From positions 1 through 34,744 of the forward strand of contig CADDZC010000041.1 of NCBI GenBank assembly GCA_902812365.1: a DNA stretch of 34,744 nt. Direction: 5' to 3'. Below are positions 1 through 8,177 of this stretch, piece by piece. Within the stretch, counting starts at the first letter, position 1. Each line of letters opens with the position of its first letter. Under the pieces are notes generated by a model, which did not search any database, had not been told where the DNA came from, and was given only the letters and a program-made list of their open reading frames with translations. A program made the position numbers and the translations under genes. Origin of the DNA: Acidobacteriota bacterium. GTDB taxonomy: Bacteria > Acidobacteriota > Terriglobia > UBA7540.

Positions 1-717
1 CTGCTCGGCGGCGGTCACCGCAGCCTGGGCGGCGGCGGCGGCGGCGGCGGAGGTTTTGGCGGCGGCGACGGCTTGGTCATACTGCTGCTCGGAGATCTCC
101 TGCTTGCCGACGAGCTGCTGGTAGCGGCGGAGGTCCGCCTGAGCCTTCACGTTGTTGGCCTCCGCCTCCTGCAAACGGGCCTTCGCCGCCAGGACCTGCT
201 TCTCGGCGGCGGCGACGGCGGCCTCGGCGCTGTCCACATCCGCCTGGGCCGCGGACTCCTGGCTCGACGTCGTGATGGATGTGATCGGCACGCCGGCCCG
301 CGCCGCCTGCGCAGACGCTTCGGCGTCCGCGAGCTGGGCTTCGGCACGCTCGAGCGCCACCTGGTAGTCGGTTGGATCGAGCGCCACGAGCACGGTGCCC
401 TTTTCCACATATTGATTGTTTTCGACGTTGACGGCGATGATGTGCCCGGACACACGGGCGCTGATGGGGTAGATGTGCCCGTCAATCTCCGCGTCATCGG
501 TCGATTCCCATTGAGCGTAGTGGCGCCATAGCAGGATGGACCCGACGGCCAGAGCGCAGGCGAGGGCGACCCAGGCGACGCTCCGGCGCGGCTTGGCCGC
601 CGGCGCCCCCGCTCCGCTCGGGCTGCCTTCCGCGGCCCGCGACTCGTCTCCCACGCCCAGCCCCTCGAGTTCGCGGGCAGAAACCCGGTTCGGTTCCAGT
701 TCCGTCTTTGGAGCCAT
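1..717 (-). CDS. EmrA/HlyD-family membrane fusion protein, C-terminus beyond window
   Basis: This is the periplasmic adaptor of a tripartite efflux pump, linking an inner-membrane transporter to a TolC channel. The frame is open from an ATG at 717 to the window edge (239 codons), so the C-terminal part is missing. Residues 1-45 are a polar cytoplasmic tail and about 46-63 form one membrane anchor (WVALACALAVGSILLW). Next come the conserved adaptor start STDDAEIDGHIYPISARVSG, the first lipoyl half (NNQYVEKGTVLVALDPTDY) and a long Ala/Gln-rich coiled coil reaching the edge. A GGAGG ribosome site sits about 9 nt before the ATG, and only 2 nt separate it from the stop of the upstream tolC-like gene, so the two are co-transcribed. 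An EmrB-type MFS or other inner-membrane partner probably follows off the window; that is inferred. The run of GCG triplets at about 27-60 encodes alanines in the coiled coil. Confidence 0.9.
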   Translation of the reverse strand, partial: MAPKTELEPNRVSARELEGLGVGDESRAAEGSPSGAGAPAAKPRRSVAWVALACALAVGSILLWRHYAQWESTDDAEIDGHIYPISARVSGHIIAVNVENNQYVEKGTVLVALDPTDYQVALERAEAQLADAEASAQAARAGVPITSITTSSQESAAQADVDSAEAAVAAAEKQVLAAKARLQEAEANNVKAQADLRRYQQLVGKQEISEQQYDQAVAAAKTSAAAAAAAQAAVTAAEQ

Positions 718-719
718 GA

Positions 720-2183
720 CTATTTCCCTCCCAGATAAGCAGTGACGGCCTGTTCGGCCACGCCCACGGCGCGAGCCAGCAGAACTTTGGCGACATTATG
801 GGAATACAGGCTGGAGATGTAGGCTTCGTTGGCGCTGGCCACGGCGTCTTGAGCCTGCACCACCTCCAAGTTGTCCGCCACGCCGGCGGCGAAACGGTCT
901 TGGGCCTGAGCCAGGGTCTGTTGCGCCAGGTCGAGCTGGCTTTTGGCCACCTGCACCTGGTCGGCGGCGGCCTCGAGGTCGAGCCGCGCCGTGCGCACCT
1001 GCTGGTCGATCTTGGCCCGCAGGTCGTCCAGTTCCGACTGGCGCCGCTGAAGGGCGGCATCAGCCGCCAGAATGTCCGCCCGGATGCGGCCGCCTTCAAA
1101 GATTGGGATGCGGAGTGTCCCGGCGGCGGTAAACGTCCCATGGGAGCGGCCCGGGGCCAGCCCGATATCTCCGTAGTCGCCGCTGAACGCAATGGTCGGG
1201 TAGCGCTCCGCCCGGGCCGATTTCAGAGCCAGCTCCGCCGCCCGCTTCCTCGCCAGCGCGCTTTGATAGTCAGCCCGCAAGGTATAGGCCCGGCGCAGCT
1301 CGTCTTCGAGGCTGGGGGGCTGATAGGGCGCGTACGGGATGCGGGTGGCCAGATCAAACTCCTGGCCGGGCGGCAGTCCAATCGCGCGCGCCAGACTCAA
1401 TTTTTGCTTGGCCAGCTCGTTTCGAGCCACGATCAATTGTTGTTGGCGGGATTGCAGCTCCACGTGCGCCCGCATCTCATCAATGGCCGGAGTGAGGCCG
1501 GCCTTGAGCATGTCCCGCGCCTTTTCGTACAGCGCCTGAGCCGTCTTCGCCTCCGCTTCGGCGGCTTCCACCCGCGCCTGATCCGCTTCGGCCAGCAGAT
1601 AAGCGTTGCCCACCACCAGCACCACCAGCTCGCGCGCGTCCTGGTAAGTAAACCGCACGGCCTCCTGGCTGGCCGCTGCCGACTTGAACCCCTTATAAGC
1701 GCTCCAATCGAAAACGGACTGGGAGACGCTGCCTCGGGCGTCAAACACGCTAAACGGTCCGACAATGGTCGGAATCCCGGGAATACCGGGAAAGCCGAAC
1801 GCCTGCAGGTTGATCTGCTGCTCCGTCTCGGTCACGTGCGCCCCAGCATGAGGAAGGAGCCGGCTCAATGCGTTCCATCGCGCGGCCCGCGCGGAGCGCG
1901 AATCCTGCTCGCTCAGCAGCAGGCCCAGGTTGTACTGGAGGCCGCGCTCCAAGGCCTCTTTGACCGTCAGATGCAAAACCTCCGGCGTCCTCTGGCCGCT
2001 CGGGACGCTGCCGAGAAACGGGCTTTCCGGCTGGCCAAGCCCAGGCATCGAGACGGCGCTGGACGCCGCCACGGAGCCAGACGACGCGTCTCGAGGACTC
2101 TGCGCGCGCAGCCCGGCCGAGACGCCCGGCAGCAGCATGGCCGCCATCAGCAGCCTCCCAAGGCTATCCACAGTGCAGTTCAT
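720..2183 (-). CDS. TolC-family outer membrane efflux protein
   Basis: The 487-residue product is an outer-membrane channel of the TolC/OprM superfamily, of usual length. Residues 1-28 look like an export signal (hydrophobic LLMAAMLLPGVSAG, then LRAQ). Two homologous outer-membrane-efflux repeats follow. Each has long amphipathic helices rich in Ala, Gln and Glu, for example AEADQARVEAAEAEAKTAQA and AADQVQVAKSQLDLAQQT. Conserved family turns are visible: GLTPAIDEMRAHVELQSRQQ in the first repeat and GVADNLEVVQAQDAVASANE in the second. The phrase LRIPIFEGGRIRADI is the typical strand between them. The gene overlaps nothing and is followed after 2 nt by the EmrA-like adaptor, so the pair forms an export operon. 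The substrate cannot be read from the sequence. The start is supported by a weak AAAGG site upstream of the ATG. Confidence 0.93.
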   Translation of the reverse strand: MNCTVDSLGRLLMAAMLLPGVSAGLRAQSPRDASSGSVAASSAVSMPGLGQPESPFLGSVPSGQRTPEVLHLTVKEALERGLQYNLGLLLSEQDSRSARAARWNALSRLLPHAGAHVTETEQQINLQAFGFPGIPGIPTIVGPFSVFDARGSVSQSVFDWSAYKGFKSAAASQEAVRFTYQDARELVVLVVGNAYLLAEADQARVEAAEAEAKTAQALYEKARDMLKAGLTPAIDEMRAHVELQSRQQQLIVARNELAKQKLSLARAIGLPPGQEFDLATRIPYAPYQPPSLEDELRRAYTLRADYQSALARKRAAELALKSARAERYPTIAFSGDYGDIGLAPGRSHGTFTAAGTLRIPIFEGGRIRADILAADAALQRRQSELDDLRAKIDQQVRTARLDLEAAADQVQVAKSQLDLAQQTLAQAQDRFAAGVADNLEVVQAQDAVASANEAYISSLYSHNVAKVLLARAVGVAEQAVTAYLGGK

Positions 2184-2252
2184 GGGGTCAACCTTTCGCC
2201 GCTTCCTGGCGGCCGGTGAATCTGTCGCGCGCGGCTGGGGCGCCGAGGGAAA

Positions 2253-2573
2253 CTACCGCGCGTCCTTCGAGGCGCATCCCGCCTCATCCGGCAAACTGGC
2301 GCAGTCCTTCTGAATCTGCTCCACGATCCACCGCGTCATACAGCCGGAGGTGTGGAACCTGGCTCCCTGGCGGCAGATCCAGGCCATCAACTTCCGGCCC
2401 TCGGCATCGATAAAGGTGACATCGGAAAGGTCCAAGATGATCTCGGCAGCCGGCCTTCCCTCCGCCGCTGACCGCCAAGCCCGTTCCAGTTCGCCCACCC
2501 ACGGGCCCGCCAGCTTACCCTCCAGCTTGATCCGAGTCGCCTCCGGCTTCGCCTCGCTCGTAATCTTCAGCAC
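2253..2573 (-). CDS. STAS-domain protein lacking the phosphorylatable serine
   Basis: The 106-residue product is a single STAS domain, the fold of anti-anti-sigma factors such as SpoIIAA. The core reads IKLEGKLAGPWVGELERAW, then AEIILDLSDVTFIDAEGRKL. In classical members the last motif is D-S-x-G and the serine is phosphorylated by an anti-sigma kinase; here it is D56-A57-E58-G59, so that serine is absent. I chose the GTG at 2573 because GGAGG lies about 10 nt upstream and the residue after it begins the first STAS strand. The frame stays open to an ATG at 2750, but that would add a compositionally odd 59-residue extension encoded by palindromic DNA. No kinase or sigma factor lies nearby. It ends 69 nt before the tolC-like gene on the same strand and could share its transcript. 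The role is unknown; a protein-protein switch module is the inference. Confidence 0.8.
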   Translation of the reverse strand: MLKITSEAKPEATRIKLEGKLAGPWVGELERAWRSAAEGRPAAEIILDLSDVTFIDAEGRKLMAWICRQGARFHTSGCMTRWIVEQIQKDCASLPDEAGCASKDAR

Positions 2574-2869
2574 AGCCCCTTTTCCTCCGCACGCAGCTTG
2601 GCGCACGCGATCGGCCACACGGCTAAATTCTCTTATGTTCTTATAAATTATTGTTTCTAAACTCTTTATGTTCAGACGGAGAGTCACAGCGGCTTTTCCG
2701 AGCGGAGGATATGTGCCGAAATGTCGGCACGTGCCTATATTTCGGCACATGCCGGCCGCTGGACCGAGAGGTCATTTGGTGGCGCAAGCCAACGCGTAGG
2801 CCAAAAACGGTGCTAAGCGTGGCGCGGTCCTGAAGGGTGGTCCGCCTGGCCGCTGGGTCGGATGGGGGG
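2574..2869. other. Intergenic region with AT-rich stretch and tandem palindromes
   Basis: This 296-nt gap lies between the DegT aminotransferase and the STAS gene, both on the minus strand. It holds a conspicuously AT-rich segment at about 2630-2670, with minus-strand TATAAG and TAATTT words that could serve as a -10 box for the STAS gene, and two adjacent 18-bp palindromes at 2713-2748. No convincing -35 box or terminator was found. The aminotransferase stop codon lies inside a GGGGTTAACCCC palindrome at about 2865-2876. Confidence 0.55.
2713..2748. promoter_or_regulatory. Two head-to-tail 18-bp palindromes, probable operator
   Basis: Positions 2713-2730 read GTGCCGAAATGTCGGCAC, a perfect 7-bp inverted repeat (GTGCCGA/TCGGCAC) with a 4-nt spacer. 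Directly abutting it, 2731-2748 reads GTGCCTATATTTCGGCAC, the same pattern with one arm mismatch. Two equal sites with no gap suggest cooperative binding of two dimers of a transcription factor. They lie about 140 nt upstream of the preferred STAS start, next to an AT-rich stretch. The cognate regulator is unknown and not encoded nearby. Confidence 0.6.
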
Positions 2870-4204
2870 TTAACCCCTGTTAAGTCCAAGGGCGGAAAGG
2901 ACTTTTCGGAAGGCACGCACGATGTCGTCTTCGTCTTTTTCGGTGAGGCAGGACGGGATGGCCAGCAGGATACTTCGCTCGAAGAGGCTGTCGGCTGCGG
3001 GGCAGACTCCTTTGTGATAGTCGCGGACCAGGCGGGCGTTCTCGGCCAGCGTCCAGGGAAAACCGCGGCCGTCGCAGCCGGTTTTCTGCACCAAGCTGAC
3101 GATGTTGTAATAGATGTGCAGGCCCCACTCCGTCATCACAATGTTGGAAACCCCCTGGGGCGAGGTCACAATACCCTCCGCCCGCAGGGCCTGATTCACG
3201 CGCCGGGCGATCGCAGGGTTGGGGTAAGTGGTGATCAGGAAGCAGCCGGTGTCTCCTTGCGGATCAACGATCCGGCGCAGGCCCACCCCCGGAAATTCTT
3301 CCAGGGCCTGGCGGATGCGGTACTTACTGCGGCGCATCCGTGCGATCACCCCCGGAAGCTTCTTCAACTGAACGCGCAGGATGCTGGCGCGGAGCTCGTC
3401 CAGGCGATAACCCTTTCCCCACAGGCACAGTTCGGCGTCGCCGACCTGAAGGCGGCCCCGCTCATCGCGGGCGTATCCGAGGTCGTGGCAGGCAAAGGCC
3501 CGCTCGTAAAGGTGGGAGTTGTTGGTGACCACGCATCCGCCCTCTCCGCAGGTCATGTTTTTGTTCATCTGAAAGCTGAACGCGGCCATGTCGCCAAAGG
3601 TTCCCACCCGCTGACCGCCGACGCTGCCGCCGTTGCACTGGGCGCAATCCTCCAGCAAAAAGATCCCGCGGCGGCGGCAGATGCTTTGCAGAGCCCGAAT
3701 GTCGGCCGGAGCCCCGCTCATGTGCACCGCGATGACGCCGGCGGTCCTGGCCGTGATTTGGCGCTCCACTTCGACCGGATTCAGGCCAAAGGTGTCGTCG
3801 ATATCCGCCAGCACCGGAATGGCCCCTTGGTTGACCACCGCCGCCACCACCGACACCCACAGATAGGCCGGTACGATGACTTCTTGCCCCGGACCCACCC
3901 CCAGCGCCCCGAGCGCTGTCGACAGCGCCCCGGTCCCGCTGCTCACCGCCAGAGCCCGCGACGCGCCCAAAAATTGCGCAAATTCCGATTCGAACGCCTC
4001 GACCTCCTCCGGGGCGCGGACGCCGTAATACCGGAACAAGGAGCGGGATCGGAGCGGGCGCAGGGCGGCTTCGATCTCCTCGCCGTCCATGTGGTGGATG
4101 CCGGGGAACTCGAGGGGCAAAGGCTCGACTCGGACCGGCCGGCCGCCGTCAATCGCCAGGGCCTCGTGCCGGGCCTCGATCGTGCGCGTGGTCTGTTCGC
4201 TCAT
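2870..4204 (-). CDS. DegT/DnrJ/EryC1/StrS-family PLP-dependent aminotransferase
   Basis: The 444-residue product is a fold-type I PLP enzyme of the DegT/DnrJ/EryC1/StrS family, whose members transaminate keto-sugars or form AHBA-like compounds. The cofactor pocket is intact: SSGTGALSTAL (phosphate-binding loop), EDCAQCNGG (the Asp contacting the pyridine nitrogen) and FSFQMNKNMTCGEGG with the Schiff-base lysine at about K215. The N-terminal part LFRYYGVRAPEEVEAFESEF matches the usual family opening. I chose the ATG at 4204 because GGAAGGA precedes it; an in-frame ATG at 4243 would add 13 residues without a better site. It lies 86 nt downstream of the TonB receptor gene on the same strand, so it may be read from that promoter. 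No other nucleotide-sugar gene is present, so the substrate cannot be assigned. Confidence 0.9.
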   Translation of the reverse strand: MSEQTTRTIEARHEALAIDGGRPVRVEPLPLEFPGIHHMDGEEIEAALRPLRSRSLFRYYGVRAPEEVEAFESEFAQFLGASRALAVSSGTGALSTALGALGVGPGQEVIVPAYLWVSVVAAVVNQGAIPVLADIDDTFGLNPVEVERQITARTAGVIAVHMSGAPADIRALQSICRRRGIFLLEDCAQCNGGSVGGQRVGTFGDMAAFSFQMNKNMTCGEGGCVVTNNSHLYERAFACHDLGYARDERGRLQVGDAELCLWGKGYRLDELRASILRVQLKKLPGVIARMRRSKYRIRQALEEFPGVGLRRIVDPQGDTGCFLITTYPNPAIARRVNQALRAEGIVTSPQGVSNIVMTEWGLHIYYNIVSLVQKTGCDGRGFPWTLAENARLVRDYHKGVCPAADSLFERSILLAIPSCLTEKDEDDIVRAFRKVLSALGLNRG

Positions 4205-4290
4205 ATCGGATCCTTCCCGCGGCCGGCCGCCCGGGCCGTCCACCGCGCTCGCTGGGTGCCGGCGCCCGTCCGCTCATCGGGAGCATGGCT

Positions 4291-7200
4291 TCAGAACAAA
4301 AATTTGATCGCCACCTGCCCGATGCGTTCCCCGCCGGCGCCGGTCACGAATCCGAACGTCGAGTCGATGATGTTGCCGTCCGGGTTCGAAAATTGCGCGT
4401 GGTTGAAGGCACTGAAAAACTCGCCCCGGAACTCCAGCGATTTCGATTCGCTCAGCTTCAATTCCTTCAGAATGCCCACGTCCCAGTTGTTAATCCCCGG
4501 GCCGTGAAAGAAGCGCCGGTTGGAGTTCCCCAGTTGCCCGAACATCCGGTTGGGGCAGCCGGGTCCGCTCGAGCCGGTGGGGCCGGAGCCCGGCGGGCAG
4601 CCTTCCAGGTAGAACAACTGCGCGGCATTGCTCAGGTAAGGGGAGGGCGCGGACGAGGTCAAATTCTGCCGGCGGGGGTCGATCTTCTGGATGTGGCCTC
4701 CCATGAAGTTGGGCGTATCGACTCCGGAACCGGTCGGCCCCGTACTCCCCGTGCCGAGCAGCGAAGCGTCATCCTGCTCGGTGACAAACACCGGAAGCCC
4801 GGTGGCGAAGCGGGTAATGCCGGTGAGGATCCATCCGCGGGTGGCGCGATGGGCGGGCAGAAACTTGTCGAAGGGCAACTCGTAGGAGTAGCTGGCGACG
4901 AAGTTATGGGTCACGTCGAAGGCAGAGAGAGCTTTGCCCAGCTTTGGGTTGACGGGATTGATGATCTCCACGCCTCCGGAGCCCGAACCCGGCCCCCAGC
5001 TCGACGCATTATCCATCGCTTTCGAGTAGGTATAGCCGACCAAAAGCTGCAGCCGGCCGCTGGTGTGCCGTAGGCTAGCCTCGAGCGCGTTGTAGTTGGA
5101 GTTTGCCATCGTCGAAAACAACCCGTCGCTGCCGAAGGCCGGACCGAAGGGTCCCCGGGTGCTGTTGATGACGCCTCCCGTCACCGGGTAGTAGACCCCG
5201 TTCTCGCCAAACGGGCCGCACGTGGCGGTGCCCGGCATCACCTCGCTCGGCAGGCTAACGCTCGCGCACAGCGCCGGATTGCCAGGGTTGGCCTCCTGGT
5301 CAGCCAGCAGGTGGTGCCCCTGGGTCCCGACGTAGCTCAAGCTCAACAGCGTGTTGCCGCCGATCTGCCGTTCGAAAGAGACCGTGTAATGCTCGGCGCG
5401 AGGCACCACGTTGGTGTGATCAAATCCCGGCGAACTGGAGATGGGCTCAAACAGCCTCTTCCAGTCCGCTGCCGTCAGCGAGGTATCAGGATTGGAAGCG
5501 GAAACGTTCAGGGGTGGAATGGGCGAGGGGAAGCGCTGGCCGTTGTTGGTTCCGTCGGGGAGATTGATGAAGGGATTGGCGAACAATGTCTTCTCGGGAT
5601 TCACGTAGTAGTACCCAAAAGGCGCGTCGCCCACGGTGTTGAAACTGGTGGCATTCTCAAAAGCGGTGTAGAAAATCCCGTAGGCCGCCCGGATACTCGA
5701 CCTGCCCGGTCCGCCGAGAAGCCGCCGCGCTATCCCCCCTTCGGCGCTGGGCGACCAAGCGAGCCCGATTCTCGGACCGAAATTGTGGTAGCGCACCGGG
5801 GAGACCGTATGCGGCACCGTGGGGTCGGTGGGAACCAGCCAGCCTCGAGGCGCGCCCGGGAAAGCCACGGATTGAACGCCGTACACCAGCGTCTCGAGTT
5901 CATTATGGATCTCGGTCCAGGGCGTGCTCACCTCCCAGCGCAAGCCGTAATTGAGCGTCAGGTTCGGCTGGGCGCGCCAACTGTCCTGGGCATACAAGGC
6001 ATAGTAGTGAGTGCGCGTGTACTGCGGGAGCTGCTCGCCCTGGTTGTAGGTGGACACCGCGCCCAACAGGAAATCCGCGAAATCGGAACCCGTTTCCGCG
6101 CCACTAAACGACCAGGTGCCGTTCAGGGCGCCGAAGTCGAACAGGTTGATCTGCCCGGTGTGGAACTCACCGCCGAACCTGGCGGTGTGGGTGCCGAAGA
6201 CCTTCGACAAATTGTCCAGGATCTGGTACGTGTTGTTCACCTGCTTTTCGTAAAACGGCTCCACACCCAGGGAGAATTCATTCGTGGAAACGCTGGGAAC
6301 GCCTTCCGACTTGGGATTCCCTACGTAGACGCCGGTGATCCCAAATGAGCTGTAGCTGGGGCCGACGCCGCCGATGGGCTGCCCGTTCCAGAAAGTGTAA
6401 CGCGTGAAATTCAGCCGAAGTTCGTTGACCTTGTCCCCGCCGAATGACTTCGTATCGCCGAGGTTGAACTGTTGCGCCCGGCCCGGCGCCGCGCCGGAAA
6501 AGCCCGGCAGGTTGGTGGCGATGAAGGGATTCACGGTGCGGAAGTCGTCGAAGAAATAGTAGCCGGAAAGCATGCCCAGCCGGGTGTTGCCATCGATTCG
6601 AGCGCTCCACTTGTCGTCGCGCAGGCTCCCTTTGAAGGCCGAGGTGGCAAAGTACGCGCCGGCGTTCGGCAACGGAATATACCCTCCCTGCAGCAGCGCC
6701 TTCGCCGGGGCCGAGATCGCCGGCGGCGGGATGACGGCGTTCGGAAACACGCATTGGGAGGGGCTCGTGCAGCCGCTCGTGTAATAAGGCTCGCCGGAAG
6801 TGACCGGGTACCCGAGCTCACTCGAGAGCACGCTGGCCCAATAGGGACCGGAAACGCTCCCCGTCATCGCGCTGCTGAGGTCGGCGAGGTTGCCCGAGCG
6901 ATCCGCGGCCGACGGCACCAGCACGAGCTGCGGCTGCCCGCGCACCTCCCGCGTGGCCTGGTAGTCACCGAAGAAAAACATCCGGTCGCGGAGGATGGGG
7001 CCGCCGAAGGTTCCGCCAAACTGGTTGCGGTGAAGCTCGGCGCGCGCCGAACCCGGGATTTCCGCCCCTGTCACCGGGTTGGTTTGGTTGTAAGAATAGA
7101 AGTTGCGGGCGTCCATTTTGTTGTTGCGGAGGAACTCGAACAGATCGCCATGGAACTCGTTGGTACCCGATTTGGTGACCACATTCACCAGGCCCCCGCT

Positions 7201-7902
7201 GTAATTCCCGTAAGCGGCGTCGAAATTGGCGGTCTGAATCCGGAACTCGGCGATGGAATCGAGATTGGGAATCACGGCGGCGCCGTTGCTGCCTCCCTCC
7301 TCCACATTGCCGCCGTTCACCATGAAGCCGTTGGCCGACTCCCGCTGCCCGCTCACCGAGAGATTGCCTGGGTTCAATTCTCCCGAGGGGCTCTGCGTGT
7401 TGTACTCTCCGCTCGAAACCGGCGCCACACCGGGCTGCAGCGCCATTAGGTCCGTATAGCTTCGCCCGTTCAGCGGCATGGCGGTCATATGGGAGCCGGT
7501 GATGACTTCGCCCATCTCCGTGCGCTCCGTTTCGACGTGCACGGCGGCGCTCGAGACCGTGACTTCCTGCGTGACGTCTCCCACCTGCATGGTGACGTCG
7601 GCGCGCAACGCCGTGTTGACGTCAATCACCAGCCCGGTTTGGCGAAGGTCCTTAAACCCGGCGCGCCGGAACTCCAGCTCGTACGTTCCCACGGGCAGCG
7701 ACGGAAAGGCGTAAAAGCCCTGCGCGTCGGTCTTCGCCCGGTACCGTATACCGGTGGCGGTATTGACGGCCGTCACCGCCACGTCGGGAACCACGGCCCC
7801 GGTCGAATCCGTCACCGTACCCGAAATGCCGCCCGTCACACTCGCCCCAACCAGCGAGCCCGCCAGCGCGATCGCGCCCACGCCCAGAGCCAGTCGTTTC
7901 AT
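4291..7902 (-). CDS. Oar-like TonB-dependent receptor with carboxypeptidase-like regulatory domain
   Basis: This is a 1203-residue outer-membrane protein. The ATG at 7902 is preceded by AAGGAGA and opens a signal peptide (MKRLALGVGAIALAGSLVGA). A carboxypeptidase-regulatory-like Ig fold follows at about residues 24-110 (GGISGTVTDSTGAVVPDVAV, GFYAFPSLPVGTYELEFRRA). Then comes a TonB plug (MTAMPLNGRSYTDLMALQPG; VNVVTKSGTNEFHGDLFEFL) and a long beta-barrel ending in IGQVAIKFLF, with the terminal phenylalanine typical of outer-membrane proteins. Such Oar-like receptors are abundant in Acidobacteriota and are thought to import oligosaccharides or other large nutrients. The GH3 glycosidase just upstream on the same strand supports a carbohydrate role; that is inference. 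An in-frame ATG at 8076 lies upstream of the mapped promoter and is rejected as the start. Confidence 0.95.
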   Translation of the reverse strand: MKRLALGVGAIALAGSLVGASVTGGISGTVTDSTGAVVPDVAVTAVNTATGIRYRAKTDAQGFYAFPSLPVGTYELEFRRAGFKDLRQTGLVIDVNTALRADVTMQVGDVTQEVTVSSAAVHVETERTEMGEVITGSHMTAMPLNGRSYTDLMALQPGVAPVSSGEYNTQSPSGELNPGNLSVSGQRESANGFMVNGGNVEEGGSNGAAVIPNLDSIAEFRIQTANFDAAYGNYSGGLVNVVTKSGTNEFHGDLFEFLRNNKMDARNFYSYNQTNPVTGAEIPGSARAELHRNQFGGTFGGPILRDRMFFFGDYQATREVRGQPQLVLVPSAADRSGNLADLSSAMTGSVSGPYWASVLSSELGYPVTSGEPYYTSGCTSPSQCVFPNAVIPPPAISAPAKALLQGGYIPLPNAGAYFATSAFKGSLRDDKWSARIDGNTRLGMLSGYYFFDDFRTVNPFIATNLPGFSGAAPGRAQQFNLGDTKSFGGDKVNELRLNFTRYTFWNGQPIGGVGPSYSSFGITGVYVGNPKSEGVPSVSTNEFSLGVEPFYEKQVNNTYQILDNLSKVFGTHTARFGGEFHTGQINLFDFGALNGTWSFSGAETGSDFADFLLGAVSTYNQGEQLPQYTRTHYYALYAQDSWRAQPNLTLNYGLRWEVSTPWTEIHNELETLVYGVQSVAFPGAPRGWLVPTDPTVPHTVSPVRYHNFGPRIGLAWSPSAEGGIARRLLGGPGRSSIRAAYGIFYTAFENATSFNTVGDAPFGYYYVNPEKTLFANPFINLPDGTNNGQRFPSPIPPLNVSASNPDTSLTAADWKRLFEPISSSPGFDHTNVVPRAEHYTVSFERQIGGNTLLSLSYVGTQGHHLLADQEANPGNPALCASVSLPSEVMPGTATCGPFGENGVYYPVTGGVINSTRGPFGPAFGSDGLFSTMANSNYNALEASLRHTSGRLQLLVGYTYSKAMDNASSWGPGSGSGGVEIINPVNPKLGKALSAFDVTHNFVASYSYELPFDKFLPAHRATRGWILTGITRFATGLPVFVTEQDDASLLGTGSTGPTGSGVDTPNFMGGHIQKIDPRRQNLTSSAPSPYLSNAAQLFYLEGCPPGSGPTGSSGPGCPNRMFGQLGNSNRRFFHGPGINNWDVGILKELKLSESKSLEFRGEFFSAFNHAQFSNPDGNIIDSTFGFVTGAGGERIGQVAIKFLF

Positions 7903-8009
7903 GATTTTCTCCTTTACACGGCTTGTTCCTGCGCCCGACGCTGACCCAAGAGCGGCCGCGCAGGCCGTCTGGCGCGGCGCTCGCTCCCGCCGCGTCCGGA
8001 AGGCTGGCC

Positions 8010-8026
8010 CTCTTGGTGCCCAAGAG
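8010..8026. promoter_or_regulatory. 17-bp perfect inverted repeat at the transcription start
   Basis: CTCTTGG-TGC-CCAAGAG is a perfect 7-bp inverted repeat with a 3-nt centre. It covers about +1 to +15 relative to the predicted TonB receptor transcript start, where many repressors bind. It could also fold as a short hairpin at the 5' end of the mRNA. Confidence 0.55.
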
Positions 8027-8030
8027 GCGA

Positions 8031-8058
8031 ATGTTACTCGTGCGGCGGGGGGTGTCAA
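8031..8058 (-). promoter_or_regulatory. Sigma-70-type promoter of the TonB receptor
   Basis: On the minus strand TTGACA (8058-8053) is a perfect -35 box. After 16 nt comes TAACAT (8036-8031) as the -10 box. Transcription would start near 8024, about 120 nt upstream of the receptor ATG. Confidence 0.75.
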
Positions 8059-8177
8059 GACTTTTTTCATTTTCACAGGTTACTGCGGCTGTTTATCGGC
8101 TTTCGAACAAACCATTACTTCTATAAAAGAATTCATTGTCCGCGACCGGCCGCCCTACCCCGGTTCGCCCGCACGAC

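Larger units (their letters stand above)
7903..8177. other. Intergenic region between GH3 gene and TonB receptor
   Basis: This 275-nt gap separates two minus-strand genes. It holds the TonB receptor promoter (8031-8058) and a perfect 17-bp inverted repeat at the predicted transcription start (8010-8026). The AT-rich part at about 8075-8140 is otherwise featureless, and no clear terminator for the GH3 gene was seen. Confidence 0.6.

Noticed and set aside
1-60. GCG/GGC triplet run at the left edge
   Set aside because: It encodes alanines in the coiled coil of the EmrA-like adaptor and keeps the frame, so a separate repeat feature is not needed.
2731-2790. Sigma-54 promoter associated with the tandem palindromes
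   Set aside because: No GG-N10-GC pair with TGGCAC/TTGC boxes is found on either strand at a suitable distance from the STAS gene.
2837-4507. A 556-codon open frame on the plus strand opposite the DegT and TonB receptor genes
   Set aside because: It is antisense to two clear genes, spans their junction, and has no recognisable domain. Long antisense frames are expected at this GC content. The same applies to 798-2219 and 13841-15412 on plus and 18246-19481 and 24412-26271 on minus.
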